DNA from: Nymphaea colorata
Taxonomy: Eukaryota > Streptophyta > Magnoliopsida > Nymphaeales > Nymphaeaceae
Length of the DNA: 64,000 nt
NCBI RefSeq assembly: GCF_008831285.2
Contig: NC_045146.1
Coordinates: 560,001 to 624,000 of the forward strand
Reading direction: 5' to 3'
Below, one piece after another: positions 11,202-24,812 of the stretch (position 1 is the first letter of the stretch; every line of letters starts with the position of its first letter). The notes beneath the pieces are model-generated. The model was not told where the DNA came from, did no database searches, and saw only the letters and a list, made by a program, of their open reading frames with translations. The translations under genes were made by a program, and so were the position numbers.

Positions 11202-14200
11202 TGATGTATGACACCTGAGACCCTACTATCGACCGAAGACTCTAAAACCAAAACGACTTGCCACCGCTTCAAAATCGAATCTGCCGACTATTTAGGTCGA
11301 TTTTCCTAAGCTAGAGAGCAGCTAAATATTTTGCAGGGACCTGAGAAGTTGGAACTCAGCTTTGTTTTCTTGGGCCAATCTTAAGTGGACAAAGTGTTAA
11401 TTGGTAGTGGTTCATTAGGCGACTTCACTTCACAGCTTTTCAAACACGAAGGGAAGAAATAAGATACCCATCTAATAATTATGGATGAAGCTTCTGAAAT
11501 CTGAACCCTAAACTGCTGAAAAGATTCCTCAAAGCACTGTATACAATGTAAAATCACACTCAAACGAAGCTCAGCAAGAAAAAGTCTAGTAAGGCGAAAA
11601 GTTGTGAGAAGAAAACCCGGACTCGTGATTAGACGTTTGCTGAAGAGCTTTAAGAGAGACTTCTCTGACCCAGTCTCTGGTTAGAACTCAGTGGAAAGAA
11701 GGACTTCCACTCACCTTTCAGGACCCAGTCTCAGTTTCACTAGAACCCCAACTTCTTTGTTAGCTCATCTCTACGTAAGTATGACGCCGAGGCTAGAGAG
11801 AGAGAGAGAGAGAGAGCCTAACCACCCGTCTGCCCATTATTGGATCTATATTTCACCTTTTCCTCAACTAGTGGGGCATATGGTTGCCGAATATTTGTTG
11901 TTATTATTATTCTTTATCAATCTTATTTTATTATATTGTTGTGGCAGGTAGGAAAGATCCTGTTTATATCTCCATGAACCATGTGATGCAGAAAAAAGTT
12001 TGTCATTTGCCAGCTAAATGATGTGACTGAGAATCAAACTTTTTATATATATATATATGTTCTTGTTTTCTAATAATAATGAAAAGACAAGCAAAAGAAT
12101 GTTGAGATCATAGAAGCAAGAACATGAACCCTGGGCTTTTGCATTTCATTTCTTTTTCTTTCAGTTTTTTTTTTAAACCCTTGGAAATTTGCCTGGGGCT
12201 TGGGATTGAGTTACCCGTGGAATGGGGAGAAACGTGAGAGAGATTCTTGTCTGTTGTAAACAATCACAAGATTTTAAAAGAAGAATAATATCCACCAGTT
12301 GTCAAGTTGATGGGAAAAATATTAGAAAAAAAAAATATGGACCAGAAATAAAGGAGAATAGAATCATTTTTGGCCCCACTGCTGCTTGTATTCTGTGCTG
12401 TAAATTTATTTTTTCAAGATTTTATTTTCCAATATTGCATCAGCAACCGTCACCTGGTAGTCCAATCGGATCGGGTTTCGGTATCAGAACCGGTTTGGCA
12501 TCCGATTTGGCCTAGGTGTTTGATCCAGGCCCGTTCAACTAATGTCCCGATCCGGTTGATTGGGTTTGGATGACTCGGAAGTGAACCATTCAATCAAATG
12601 CCTGGGCTCGTCCTCATGGTTTCATGTCCTAAGACGAACTTCTGAATCTCGGGTCTGAACCCGGATCTTTCTCAAGCAATGCATTTACATACACGTCTAT
12701 TTGGGGCGTGTTTGTGTCTACTATAACATGTCATGAAACAGTCCATCCCAGACATGCGGTCACGGAAGGAGCTGTCCTAGACATTCCCTCTCCACTCAAA
12801 TACCCCACGGGTGCGACTTTTTTTTTTTTTTTTTGTAATTCTAGGACAAAAGAGACTGTGTGTCTCAGGACAGTCGGTCTCGTGCTTGGTATGGGAGTAC
12901 TGCTTTTGAGCTGCAATGCTCGAAAATATACTTGAGACATCCTTTCCGGAGGCTGGAAACGTTTTGGGACATCTTATCCACCTACTTAAGCTAACCCTTT
13001 GAGGATTTCAAAATTTTCATGACTAACTGTGAAAATCAATTCCGAGCACTTCATCATGGGTATCGAACCTTTGACCTCCTTTTAAATTGAAAATTTAACT
13101 TGGTGCATGAAGATCATATTGTTGGTCTGTTCGCATGCTAGTAGTGAGTCTAGTGACCGGCCCTAAGCGGACTTACTAATGGATAGGTGTGCCGGGGTGC
13201 TGGGCGCAGCTTGTCGACTGACCGCATGAACCGAGCCTTGGTCTGGTTGGGTGCGAGCCAGGTGGATCAATTCAAGGCAAAGTACAACTTGGGTATGAGC
13301 CCTAGTCGGTCCCGGCTGAGTCCAAACCAAGCTCATTGTCTTGACCAGGGATTTTTCATGGCATATCATCCAAGCAGAGACACCCTATAGGCATGCAACA
13401 TAATAGTTAATAAGGGGGGAGCTAGTTGCTTTATATTAAGTGCTGTCACAGAAGAAAACATAGAACAATATGGTAGGCTCCACATTCACAGGTGACGTAT
13501 ACGCCAATTTTTTAATCCATACAATCATTTATATCTTAATCAACACCTCTCTGGTCTCTCTCTGCTATTGATCTTTTTTTTTTTTTTTTTTTCCAGTTTT
13601 AAACTTAGGCTGAGTTGGGAAAGATGAATATGGTAGGCGCATCCATTTTCATCGAAAAAATTGCTTTCTTTCTTTATTTTTGTTTGGTTTTTCTCTTGGC
13701 ATCTTCCTTCAAGTCTATTAACTACTATGCTCGCTTCCTTCGACACATAACATTGTTATTAATTATGGATAGAAAAATGTGCAGACATAGCGTGAACTTT
13801 ACATGATGTTAACATTCTAGCAACATGGCAGTTTAATTAATGGCATTGGAAGGCAAACTAGTTGAGGTCTAAATGTTACTGATCTGTAAGTTCAGCCCCC
13901 AGCAGGCTAAACATTTAAACAACCCCATCACAATTGCAATCCCAAGTTGAGACATCTCATTTTTTTTGCAATTTCTTGAATTTTTGAAACATTTTTTGTT
14001 ATTTACATCTTATTCTTGATTTGTCATGTTATAGTAATATAAATACAGATATAAGCTTTAGAAAGTATCATTGTGGCCATTTGCATGGGGATCAAAATGG
14101 AATATATATGTTATCCTCTTTTTTAAGTCATTGGGCCACTTTGTGTGGCCTTGGCTAGATTCATCTGGCTAGTGAAAACAATGTGCACTATATGAGTGCA

Positions 14201-14374
14201 AATGGATTGGATCCAACTCTAAGTTGGTGTTTGCAAATTTTTTTTTTGCCTTATGAGTTTCACAAGAAATGAATCCCATCTTTATGCATGTGATTTGATG
14301 AGAGATCGAAACAGTTCCCTTTTTTCTTGACTTCAGGTTCAGGGCTGTTTCAAGACCTATAAACTGAAGTGTAG
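11202..14374. other. Intergenic repeat-derived DNA, no gene recognised
   Basis: This stretch holds a GA run near 11795-11816, an AT run near 12045-12058, and CG-containing degenerate blocks at about 12465-12570 and 13150-13345 that look like old transposon sequence with repeated CCGGTT, GGTCCC and GAGCC motifs. Poly-T runs occur near 12820-12834 and 13573-13592. None of the short open frames matches a family that I know. Confidence 0.3.
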
Positions 14375-14470
14375 CACATCCACCATTTACGGTCCAAAAA
14401 AGTGGTGCTCACGAGAATTGAATTGATGACTGGGTTGTTAGCAACCTGCCAATCGGATCAACTATGATAC
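14375..14470. repeat. Dispersed repeat fragment (ACCATTTACGGTCC family)
   Basis: About 95 bp that aligns by eye with 52296-52400: both go from ACCATTT-GTCCAAA through a GAATTGAATTGATGA-like block to AACTATGATACACCC-like ends. A weaker relative is at about 31022-31145. It is probably a fragment of an ancient interspersed element. Confidence 0.45.
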
Positions 14471-14518
14471 ACCCTTTGAAGCTATCTTTATGCATATTTA
14501 GTGGATCTGAGTTTTGTT

Positions 14519-14522
<4 letters not shown>

Positions 14523-14552
<30 letters not shown>
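14523..14552. repeat. (AT)n microsatellite
   Basis: About fifteen AT units some 330 bp upstream of the small PADRE gene. Confidence 0.9.
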
Positions 14553-14554
<2 letters not shown>

Positions 14555-14881
14555 CCAATCCAAATCCCACCTGCATCCAACTTTTTGTATATTTAAATGA
14601 TCCGACTCTACTCTTCTATTTGATTAACCAATCCAAATCCGATTAATTTGCATAATACAGTGTTATAGGCAATGGGTACACTTGTAAAATGGGAGCCATA
14701 CAGAGCATATATATGTAAATTATCATCTTTAGAGAACACAAGAAAAGTTGGGAATCCGGAGATCTTCAAATACCAGTTCATCTTCCTCATCCACCTTCCC
14801 TCAATTCCCACCCAGCCTCTCTGTCTCTCTCCCTCTCCCTCTGTGCAGAGCCAGAAATACAAGAGCGGTGATCTTCCAATC

Positions 14882-15268
14882 ATGGGCAACATAATGGAGG
14901 CATGCATTCAGAGAAAAGAAGAAGCAAAAGCAGAGGCAGCAGGAAAGCCAGAAAAAGCAGAGCCAAAACAAGGGCTGGATTTTGTTGGTGGATGTGAAGA
15001 AGCAGACGAAGGAGACGTGGGCGGAGGATCATGTAGTGATAAGAAGGAAGGCAGAGTTAGGGTGAAGGTGGTGCTGAGGAAGCAGGAGCTGGAGTGGCTG
15101 CTGATGCATTGCAGAGAGGATGGGGGGAAGGCCCTGGAGGAGCTGCTCATGGGAATCCACAATTCGAGGAAAGGGCATGACCAATACCAGAATCACCATG
15201 ACCGGGGATGGAAACCGGCACTGGCCAGTATCATGGAGATCCCTGAGCTACAGACTGTGGAATCATGA
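14882..15268 (+). CDS. Short PADRE/DUF4228-related protein, 128 aa
   Basis: Single-exon open frame. I chose the ATG at 14882 because it gives the family-typical MGN start, a potential N-myristoylation signal, although the frame stays open further upstream. The middle is rich in Lys, Glu and Gly and looks disordered. The conserved carboxy-terminal part contains RVRVKVVLRKQELEWLL (about residues 58-74), then ALEELL, then GWKPALASIME near the end. These blocks match the carboxy-terminal motifs of plant DUF4228/PADRE proteins, but the amino-terminal PADRE core is not present; a short plant subgroup known to me has this same layout. The family is tied to stress and pathogen responses with no known biochemical activity. 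Upstream there is a TATA-like ATATATATG near 14708 and a CT-rich leader at about 14815-14845. No frameshift is visible. Confidence 0.8.
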   Translation: MGNIMEACIQRKEEAKAEAAGKPEKAEPKQGLDFVGGCEEADEGDVGGGSCSDKKEGRVRVKVVLRKQELEWLLMHCREDGGKALEELLMGIHNSRKGHDQYQNHHDRGWKPALASIMEIPELQTVES

Positions 15269-16765
15269 CATGGAGTTACCTCTTATTTAACTCCTCCATC
15301 TGATCTCTGTTTCCCTTCTCCTTCTCCTTCTCCCTCTGGTTTTGGTGTCGCAGGTGCGACATCTACTGTAACCATGGGAGCTCTTAGAATTTTGCTGCTT
15401 TGGCGGATGAATGTACAAATTTACCATCACTGTGTTGGAGGTGACAGCCATTACTGCTGGATCTTAAGAAACGGCGCCGCCCCCACCTTCTCTAATTTTT
15501 CGAGTGGACATCTTGACATGGTTTTGTAAGAGAGACGTATATTTACTACAATTAACTCTGTGATGTTAACCTTTTGAAGCTTCTTGTTCCTTTCGTGTTC
15601 AATTTTAGGTTGATAGGTATTGAACTACAATATTTTATGCGTAAATAGCATTCGTTTAGGTTTAAAATAAGTTTTTGGTTTTTTTATATATATAAAATTA
15701 CTAACTCTATATCTATACATAAATAAGATGTGAAATGTGAATGTATGGATCTTGCATAAGGCAAAGATCACATTCATACAGTTACAATTTGGAAAAAAAT
15801 TAGATTATTTTGTAGAATTTAATTGCATAAAAACTGCGCAAATTATATTATATATACTACTACCATCTCTCATGTACCACGGACTTGATTTTGACATGTA
15901 CCTGTTCGAACTATTCACTTAATGCCTCATTGAACCCTATTATTTACAGCCAAAATGTTGAACAGGATGGTATTTAACATTATATATATATGTATATGAA
16001 TGTCCTCATTTATATCTCCCTGGCAATGGCATAATCTGGTAGAGATCTGCCTAATCCTGCCTGCTTGTACAGGGAAAAAAAAGCTGGAGAGCATGTGCTA
16101 TAGTTTGAAAATCGTAGAATTCTGAAGTGGTACGCTACTGCTTTCAAGATCATCTTTGACCTCCAATGCTTTCTAGTCAACAATGCTTCACCACATATTG
16201 TGGCATCAAATGGAAGTGAGGGTGGACTTTTGGGTTCCTTTTCTCGAAGAGAACGAAAAGATGAAACCATGACCCAAGTTTGCATAATTCTGGTAAATAT
16301 AAAGCACATAAATTTGCAATATTTGATCTAACAAGCATTCATATTAATAATATGATTCTCAGAAGTTATACAGGTGCTTCATGTCTATTTATTTCTATAT
16401 CTTAGTTAGGTTGGAACATTTGATATGTAACATGGGGGGGCTGTTTTGGATTTCTTCAATGGAAAAAGGTCACAACCTTGACCTTTTATTTTGCTTTGTT
16501 TGTTATTCAAGGGTCCAATCCTGATATGATTGCTCATTAGTAAGGGTAGGATAAAAGGAAACATGGATCTCGAGAAAAAGAAATCCTCTGAAACTTCTGA
16601 TTTGTATTACTTCACTAGAATTACAAATATGTTAGTTTATGTTTGCAAAGAAAACTCATGATACTTCAATTCTGATGAATGGCATTTCCACTGCTTTCTT
16701 AACTACAAATTGCGATGTGTTTACAACTTCTAATGTTAGATTTTGGTGATATTGCATTGAGCAAG
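15269..16765. other. 3' flank of the small PADRE gene, intergenic
   Basis: The first 300 bases probably hold the 3' untranslated region, with a CT-rich patch at about 15300-15340. Beyond that the sequence is AT-rich with no recognisable gene. A minus-strand open frame at 16010-16309 has no family resemblance that I can see. Confidence 0.35.
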
Positions 16766-17181
16766 TAGAGATGTCAATATATCAGATTTGGATTAGATAT
16801 CTGACTAAACCATCCTAAAAAAATCCGATATGGCAAAAAATATCCAATTAAAAAATCAATGACATCCCATCACATTCATATTCAAATTCGGATACGCACA
16901 AATATCTGATCAGATTCAGAATCATTTTAGATTTAGTTGTAGATAAATATCCTATATCCAATGCTCTTGTACTTTGGAAACTGCCAGATTATGTTCAAAA
17001 TTCGAATTCACATATGAGGTAAAATCAAATTCAGATTGTGAGATCGGATTTTAGATTCAGATTTAGATTTGACTTTTTTTGGTTCAAATTTGAATCCAAA
17101 TTCTAGTCTGGATATGTAAATATAAAAAAAATCGATACAATTAAAGTACATCTGATTTGAATCTATCCATTGACATCCTTA
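16766..17181. mobile_element. hAT-like MITE with GATGTCAAT terminal repeats
   Basis: The left end is TAGAGATGTCAATATATC and the right end is ATCCATTGACATCCTTA; the inner 9-base GATGTCAAT/ATTGACATC is a perfect terminal inverted repeat. The interior consists of degenerate repeats of AAATTCGGAT- and AGATTCAGAT-like words in both orientations, as in many plant elements with these ends. No open frame of note. A clear target-site duplication was not seen. Confidence 0.65.
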
Positions 17182-18003
17182 AAAATGAAAAAGTGAAGAA
17201 AATTAAAGAAACGTTTTCTAGTACATGATGAGCACGTGGAGGGACCATATGAAGTTATGGAAGAATTAATTATGGTGCAATGGCCCTTAAACTTAGTGGA
17301 ACCAATAATTAGGTAAGGAAAAGCACATATGTGTAAAATTTTAGTTGAGGAAGCGCGTGGAAGCACCTTGCAAATTTTTGCAAGAAAGGGAATTTTTTTT
17401 AGAACTCTAGTAATTAGTGAAAACTTTTTTTTTTTAACGTTTGGGTTATTATGGTTTGGTTTAATAAACTATTACTACATTTTTTGAAATTGCGTCAGAA
17501 TATTCACAAAAACATGCATGTTTAACTTTTAAAAAATAACAAAAAAAATATTATATACGTTTTGAATATCATGACAGGTATAAATTAAATGAAAGCTTAA
17601 TTAGATTATAATGAACATTTTGGTAGCACTAAATATATATCTTTGTTTGTCACACAGTTCCCATGTGTTTTCACATCTGTCAGCAAAATGAATCAAAACT
17701 TGGTTTTTGAATCCATACCGATGATCATGCCAATTTATATCCACAATGATATTTAGGAAGACCATGCATTAGCATTTCATGAAGCATGGGATTAAGCTCT
17801 CCAAGCAAGAACACGCTTGAAACTACTTAATCAGATCCACTCATTGATCTGCAATCTTGCAATTATACATTATCAACCTACCTGATGTTGAAATTAATCG
17901 AAACACATGATATAAATGAAAATTAAGATGTAGAAGTTTTTAGTTAAATCATCTATGACCATTATGTAGAATATTTTCGTTTTCCCTTGACACGTCAATT
18001 AAG
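17182..18003. other. Intergenic AT-rich DNA
   Basis: No gene, terminal repeat or regulatory structure could be supported here. Confidence 0.3.
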
Positions 18004-18160
18004 CGCTGTTTGGCAATGAGAACAAATGAACAATAACAAACTGCTCCAAAGCTTGAGGTAGATTCATAAACGGCCGTAATACATGATTCCATGTATCTAC
18101 TGTAAAATTGAAACAGATACACTAAACAACACTTAGTTATGGTCCCATTGCCAAACAAAA
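18004..18160. mobile_element. MITE with TGTTTGGCAATG ends
   Basis: The left end GCTGTTTGGCAATGAGAAC and the right end GTCCCATTGCCAAACAAAAC form terminal inverted repeats (TTTGGCAATG/CATTGCCAAA) about 155 bp apart. The interior contains CTTGAGGTAGATTCAT, shared with repeats at 26232-26376 and inside the two large repeats (about 47864-48004 and 62802-62910), so this looks like a local MITE family. Confidence 0.65.
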
Positions 18161-18867
18161 CTCTTCGTGTCATCTGCAGAGTACAAAGTCTGCTTTCGGT
18201 GTCTCAAGGTCACCCACTACGATTCAAGTTCAAGTTTGCCTGTCGGTGACTTTCTCATTTGAAGCACAGGAAGTTGGCACTCCTAACACTCGAAATCCGG
18301 CACCTACCAGCCCCCACAAAATGGCATTGAGCCAACCAGACCTTTGTGTATGGTTCTGCTTTTGTAAAAATCAAAAAGTTCTTTAAAATTCAAACTGCTT
18401 ATTTGAAAAGCCGGAACCCGTCGAAAAGAGTTCCAAAAGCGAGACGGGTGAGTTTTAGGACGCTTTTAAAGCAATTCTTGTCGTCAAGACAAACACAAAG
18501 ACGACAAAGAAGGCCTCTCAAAGCAACGACCTACGGGAAAGCTTCAAAAGAAAGAAGGAAAAAGAAACTACTTTTTCTCTTTTTTTCCATATGATGATGG
18601 TTGGAGAACCACTAACAGCAGCCGGAAAACCTTACAGTAAGCTGCCTTTTTGACAAGCACAGAGACGCAATGAACGGTGAAAAGCGTGGCTGCTGCCATG
18701 TTGGTCAGTGGGAAGACTGAGAAGTGATCAGAAATGCATTAATATAAAGGGCAGCTGGGTCCAAGCGATGGCCGGCTGCAAGGGAAAAAAAGAAAAAATA
18801 CACATTTTGGCCTCTCCTCTTTGGAAAGTTAATCCTTTCAGTGCGGTTGGCTGCATTCCTGTATTCT
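18161..18867. other. Intergenic, no gene recognised
   Basis: A plus-strand open frame at 18346-18594 is Lys/Arg-rich by composition and matches nothing that I know. No other structure was seen. Confidence 0.3.
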
Positions 18868-18965
18868 TCCATTACATAACTATTTCCAAAACATTAGGCC
18901 TTATAAAAACCATAAATCCATTACATAACTATTTCCAAAACATTAGGCCTTATAAAAACCATAAA
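18868..18965 (+). repeat. Perfect 49-bp tandem duplication
   Basis: The unit beginning TCCATTACATAACTATTTCC and ending ACCATAAA occurs at 18868-18916 and again immediately at 18917-18965 with no difference that I can see, which suggests a recent duplication. Confidence 0.95.
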
Positions 18966-19055
18966 GACTAATATAATTGATCTGACCGGAGGTACAAGAT
19001 GAGGCGAGTGGCGGAGTCAAAAAATTGCTTGGAGGGGCACTCGTCTAAAAATACT

Positions 19056-19083
19056 CATATATATATATATATATATATATATA
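19056..19083. repeat. (AT)n microsatellite
   Basis: Pure AT dinucleotide run next to a GGGGCAC-containing transposon-like block. Confidence 0.9.
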
Positions 19084-20050
19084 ATGGTAAATATTTAAAG
19101 ATTTTCGTTTAAAAATAATTTTTTTTTAAGAAACTGATGTAGGCCCTCCCATTTGATGAGGCTGTCTGCTATTCTATTTGGTAGGTGCTACTCTTCTTTG
19201 TAGCATTGAGATTGGGCAGAGGTGTGTCTTTGTGTGTGTCCATCCATGCAATGGTGTGACAGCCTACCAAGTGTAGACAATGTATATATAGTCAGGAGGA
19301 TGGCTCACTGTCTCTATTATAAGAAATTAAATTTTCAGATACCGATATATGGGACTTTTCATTCGATCATGATCACTGGGCAATATGGCTAATTAAATCG
19401 ACATTATCATATAAAGATTTATAGTTGGTACAGCCGAGAATTGTCTCTCTTAGAACATGCAAACATAAATTGGTAGGAATTCTACCCTCCCATGGCCATT
19501 TATTGAAGTTCAAAACGAATTTCAAGCTTAGTTAAAGTCGGTTAATAGGTCGATATGTGATGCATGATGGCGTAATTTGAACCTTTCGTGAGTGGCCAAC
19601 ATGGTACCTAGAGCTATGTGAACATGGGGGCTGAAAAATTGTCCACATTTGTGTGATTGTAGTGGGAAAAGTAAGTAGCTTTTGTGATCTGAGTGGGGAA
19701 ATAATTGGGGTTTTAATAGATCTCGGATCCGAATCCCGGGCTATTTGAACTCCGGATGCAAATGGATTCAGATCCAGATTAGATAAGTTGCATGAGAAGG
19801 TAGGATCTAGTAGAACTGATGAGACGCTTCTGTGCCTAACTTTAACAGACCAACATGTGGGGAGAATGAATTTTAAATAAAAAAGCCAAGTTTTGCCGGA
19901 CAATATTGTATGATTGGTGACATTTTCCCCAAAGAATTTTACGCTAATATTCAATGACTGCTTAAGCAAGAAAGAAGAAAGAAAGAAGAAAGCAGGTGTG
20001 AACGCGCCACAGATTCCTCCATTGTGGTGCATTATATATGTGCAAGAAGA

Positions 20051-20114
20051 CACATACACACACACACTCTCTCTCTCTCTCCCTCTCCCACACACACACA
20101 CACACACACACACG
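20051..20114. repeat. Compound (CA)n(CT)n(CA)n microsatellite
   Basis: CA units switch to CT units and back to CA. The spurious open frames on both strands here come from this low-complexity run. Confidence 0.95.
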
Positions 20115-20340
20115 CAGAGCAGGTGTGAACACACCAAGATCCCTCATCTAGGGGCTTTAATTATTGAGGAAACCTACTATCGTCGGCATGCATCCCAACA
20201 GTCTACTCCACCGACTGAGATGAGCCAATCCAGAGACTTCTGACTCAGGTAAGGGTTAATTTTTTACTTGACCTAATAAAAATATGTAACACCATGCATC
20301 ATTTTAAAGTGAAACTTCAAAATTAACGCACAATATACAT

Positions 20341-20443
<103 letters not shown>

Positions 20444-22154
20444 TGAAATAGATGCTGACTGTGCCATGTATCCTCTAAACTGTCAATGAAACTTGCTAAA
20501 TTTGTAAAATATGTTTAAAAAGGCAAGAAATCTGGATTAAGGAAAATGATTTGTTTCCTTTTATGAGGGTTATTTTTATCTCTTAGAAATTTAACTTAGT
20601 TTCTTTTTTCCTTAATTTAATATCTACCATCCCATCTCTTAGTAGTTACCAGTTTTCTTTTATATATATATATAGATATAGAAGAAAGTTGAATGGTGAC
20701 TCTAATTTTTGAAGAGTCACCCAGCCATGACAACCTGATTCAACATAATAAATAGATAAGAGAAAAACAAGGAAAAAAAAATGATGGGTATTTTTGTTAT
20801 CTAGTATTATGTTACACATTTTTCTTCTTGATGTGATGTATTTTCATCAGCTAGTATTAGGTCACACTTTTTTCTTTTTTGTTTGGATGACTCTAGATAA
20901 GCAGCAGAATCATCCTTCAATTTACCACGTAGATTATATATCATATATGACGATTAATTTAATTTGAAATGAAAACATTAATGGGTGGAAGGTACCATCA
21001 ATAGGTCCATATATGTAGTCCATCTATGAAAAGACAGAAAGCAATTGATCAAAACATTTGGAAAGAGGAAAACACGGGAAAATGTTGTCTCAAAAGGGGA
21101 AAAAGCTGGACCCCTGAACAAAAGATCTGTTTTAATATTTTTCTTCTAGTTAAGTTGATCGGCAGCACTGCCTTTGTCACATAATTACAGGAGATGGAGT
21201 AGTTTTTCACCTTCATTCCGCGTTTTCTTGCGGCTGTTCCCTACTCTATGGGCAATAATGCTCCCCATGTTTTTCACCAATTTAATTTCCGCTCATTAGA
21301 TTTTGACAGATAACGCTTAATATATATATATATATATAAAGGCTTATAAAGCCATTAATTAGCACATCCAACCAATAATTTTGGCTTGTAGCGTGTCATG
21401 CATGCACAATAATGGAATCATATTCCAATGTTCTTGAATGTACAATTTTCTTGTTAACCACAAAATACTTTCTTCAATTGCGTGTGAAGAGACAGGTTCT
21501 AATGATCAAAGTGCTGCATATAAGAACTCTGGTAGTCACCTAACCAATTCACGCTAATTACGGTAAGTTTGTTTTGTTTTTCAATGAAAGGTAATTCTCA
21601 AGGAATGAATGGACCATTTAATCAATAAACTAATTGCTACCAAGGTAAAGTACGAGACAAATATTTTGCAGACAGCGTTCTGGCTTTTGTTCTGATGGGA
21701 ACATTATTCTGCATACAATTTTTTGAAAAATAAGAAAATTGGAAAAAGTAGCAACCATTAAAATTCTTAGCCGCCGATGCAGAAGTCGCCGGTGTCCGGC
21801 AGCCTAATTCCGATACAAATATGGTGCGCGATCGGTCTCCGTCTCCGCCTCACCCTTTTGTTCTAAAGGAAGATAAACAAAACAAGTCTGGCAACCAAAT
21901 TGGTCACCGATATATGGCTGAGAAAATGACAAAACGAGAAAAGACGTTTCAACCAAAAACTTTTCCGATTATATTTTTCGCCCACCGTTCTAATGGAAAT
22001 GGCCGGACAAAACAGAAAGTTCTCCACTCATAACAATATTCACGAGATCGGCAGAAAAATAAGAAAAAAAAATTACAGAAACAAAACAAGCTCTCAACTC
22101 AACTGGTACTGAAAAGCAGTCAACTTTTGCACCAAACTCTAAAACTGGTCCCTT

Positions 22155-22171
22155 TATAAATAAATAAATAA

Positions 22172-22213
<42 letters not shown>
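22155..22213. repeat. (AAAT)n(AT)n microsatellite
   Basis: A few AAAT units lead into about twenty AT units. Confidence 0.95.
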
Positions 22214-22216
<3 letters not shown>

Positions 22217-22438
22217 CAATTGACATTTTTAACCTGTCTAATTAAAATTATTTTTTTAAAAGAAAAACATTGTCTCCTCTTATTGCCTGCAACGGCAGCG
22301 CTCACCGTAGCAACCGATCAACCTTCACCTGAAAATTTTGAAGAGAGGGACCCATTTTCCCTTAGGTTGCAGGCACTAGCAGAGTTAAAAAGTTTGGTTG
22401 AAGGGTTGCATTAATTCAAATTTTTCAATGCTTTTAGG

Positions 22439-22440
<2 letters not shown>

Positions 22441-22497
<57 letters not shown>
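22441..22497. repeat. (AT)n microsatellite
   Basis: About 28 uninterrupted AT units. Confidence 0.95.
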
Positions 22498-22498
<1 letters not shown>

Positions 22499-24812
22499 CT
22501 AATAATTTAAAATATTAACATAAAATTAAAATAAATTTTGTGGTGCTGGCATGAGCAATTGTAACTCCGCATCTGTGCCGGCACTGTCTCCCCTCGCCAA
22601 TGGACATGGGGTGATGGTGGTTTTTCTTTTTATTTTGTAAAAAATTAATTTTAATTTTAAAAAATATTAAAACGTCAATTGATAATATATTTTAATATAC
22701 TTCTTAATAGAGGGGCTGTTTGAGAGTTTGGTGGAAAACTTGAGGGCTTCTCTATTGTGCCTTCATTGTTATTGAAAGGATGATATTGATAGCCCACATT
22801 TATAATTGGGCCAAAGGTTGGACGTCTCTTTGTAAATTTTTCACACACAAAAAAAAAAAAAAAGTTCTCGAAACAACTTAAAGTTGGACTTTGTGACAAA
22901 AACAAATACGCCACCAGTATTGGTATCAAAATTGGGTTTTGCATCGAATACTTTGGTTTTCCCTTTAGATGTCATCCAGAAACAACCTAACCACAATTTT
23001 CTATCCTCTCTCTATCTCTCTTTGTTATCAGTCGTTTGAATGCATCAAGAACATAATAACATAATCTTACAAGTGAAGTAGATGTTCAGGTTTTTGAGAA
23101 CTGCGGTTTCTGTAGTTTTCTTTCTTTTGAACTCTCTTCTGTAATGGGCTTTATGATCAAAATCTTCTCCGGTTTTTCTTTTTCTAACGTGTTGATGCTG
23201 TGCATCCTGTAAATCCTTTTTCTGACGTATTGTGCATATTTTTTCGCACATGGATCATGTCATGTTTGATGGGAAAAACCATTACATGCGACTGGTTTAT
23301 CATTGAAGAAACTATTTCATATATAGCCCAAATATGTGGTGCAACTCGTTCAATGGAGAAGAAGATTAAACTGATACGCATGCTGGTCAGGTTTGGAGGG
23401 CCTTAAGTGACATGTCCCCAGTTAGATTTTCATGTGCATTATGACGTATTTTTTATGCTAAATGAGATAGAAACCTTATGTATAGTTGATATACATTGGG
23501 TTCACACCAAACATCAAGTTATCACTGGAGGTACGGGAAATGAAGTAGCCTTTGAGCTTTTTTTGGGAGATGAGTTGTAATCCTCTTGCTCATTGGGCTC
23601 TGTAATCCCATGGGTTTTAATTCAACTCAAATAAAATTCAACCGAAACATTGGGATCTAAATAATTTACCTGACTTTGAAATTAAAATAGCAAAAGGGAA
23701 AAAGCATAACCAATCTAGTTAACAGAGAATTCTATCTAGACATATTGGATAAGAACATCGAACATTCTACTGCTTAACTATTGAATTTTCTTTTATTCTC
23801 CTTTCAGGAACACATTCTTTGGATGATGAGGAAAATTGCTTAAACCTCGGAGGTGCAGACTTCGCCTGTTTTCTTCGAGTTGTTCATCAACATAGAACCC
23901 TATGTGTGTTTGATCATCGTGTTATCGGGGTTCCAATAGTGGGTGGAACAAGATGCCTAACCCAAAGGCAAAGAGCAATGCTAGAATTCCACAAGTTATT
24001 TTATCCCACCCCACAGATCAACAAATCAAGCTTATTCTGCAAGTACCTCCATGTTCAGGTGGTTTGAATTCAAATGGCTTATTAAATATAATAGAAATTG
24101 AATTCAGTTGAATCAGACATACACCAAGTTGGAAAACCAAAAATTTTCAAGTTCTTGTTTTATCCTTTACAACACAACCAAGCATGACTCATCCAGGGTG
24201 TTTGTAGCCACAAAGGGCAACATACATACTGTCTGTTGACTTAGTAAGATCTGAACATGGAAAAGCTACACAACTCATGCATAAGCCTCTGCCCAGATCC
24301 GGGCGAGTCCTCTACTAACTGAAGCAACTTATTCATCTGCAAGGACCCATGTATTCTTGGGTCGAAAAATCCATTTCAAAATCCTCAGAAAAGAGGAGGA
24401 GCCCAGGAAAACCAGTTATTTTCATGATTTCACTCGTTACAAAGTTCTACAGATCCCTTCTGGCTTTCCTATACAGTAAAGAGTTAAAAGGCTTGTACAG
24501 AATAAGAATATTCCACATAGAAAACCAATCCAGGGATGACAATCCCTAAATCACAAGAGTACTACAGCCACTTCATACCCCCACAAGAGCCGAGCAGCTT
24601 TTCATGTCAGTCTAGGAGATGTAGTCATATCTGTGTCATTTTGGTCTAGTATTAGCTTCTTGGAACCAAATTACAGATAGAGAGACAAAGATGGAGGGCT
24701 ATGGAGTGAAAGATTGCTTCCAATTACAATATCTCGCATGCATGGCGGCCGAAATCATCATTCGGCATCTTGACAGGCGCTGATGTACAGCAAGAATATG
24801 CAAGATTAATTC

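Noticed and set aside
19532-20137. 201-residue minus-strand open frame
   Set aside because: Its amino-terminal part comes from the CA/GA microsatellite and the rest matches no family that I recognise.
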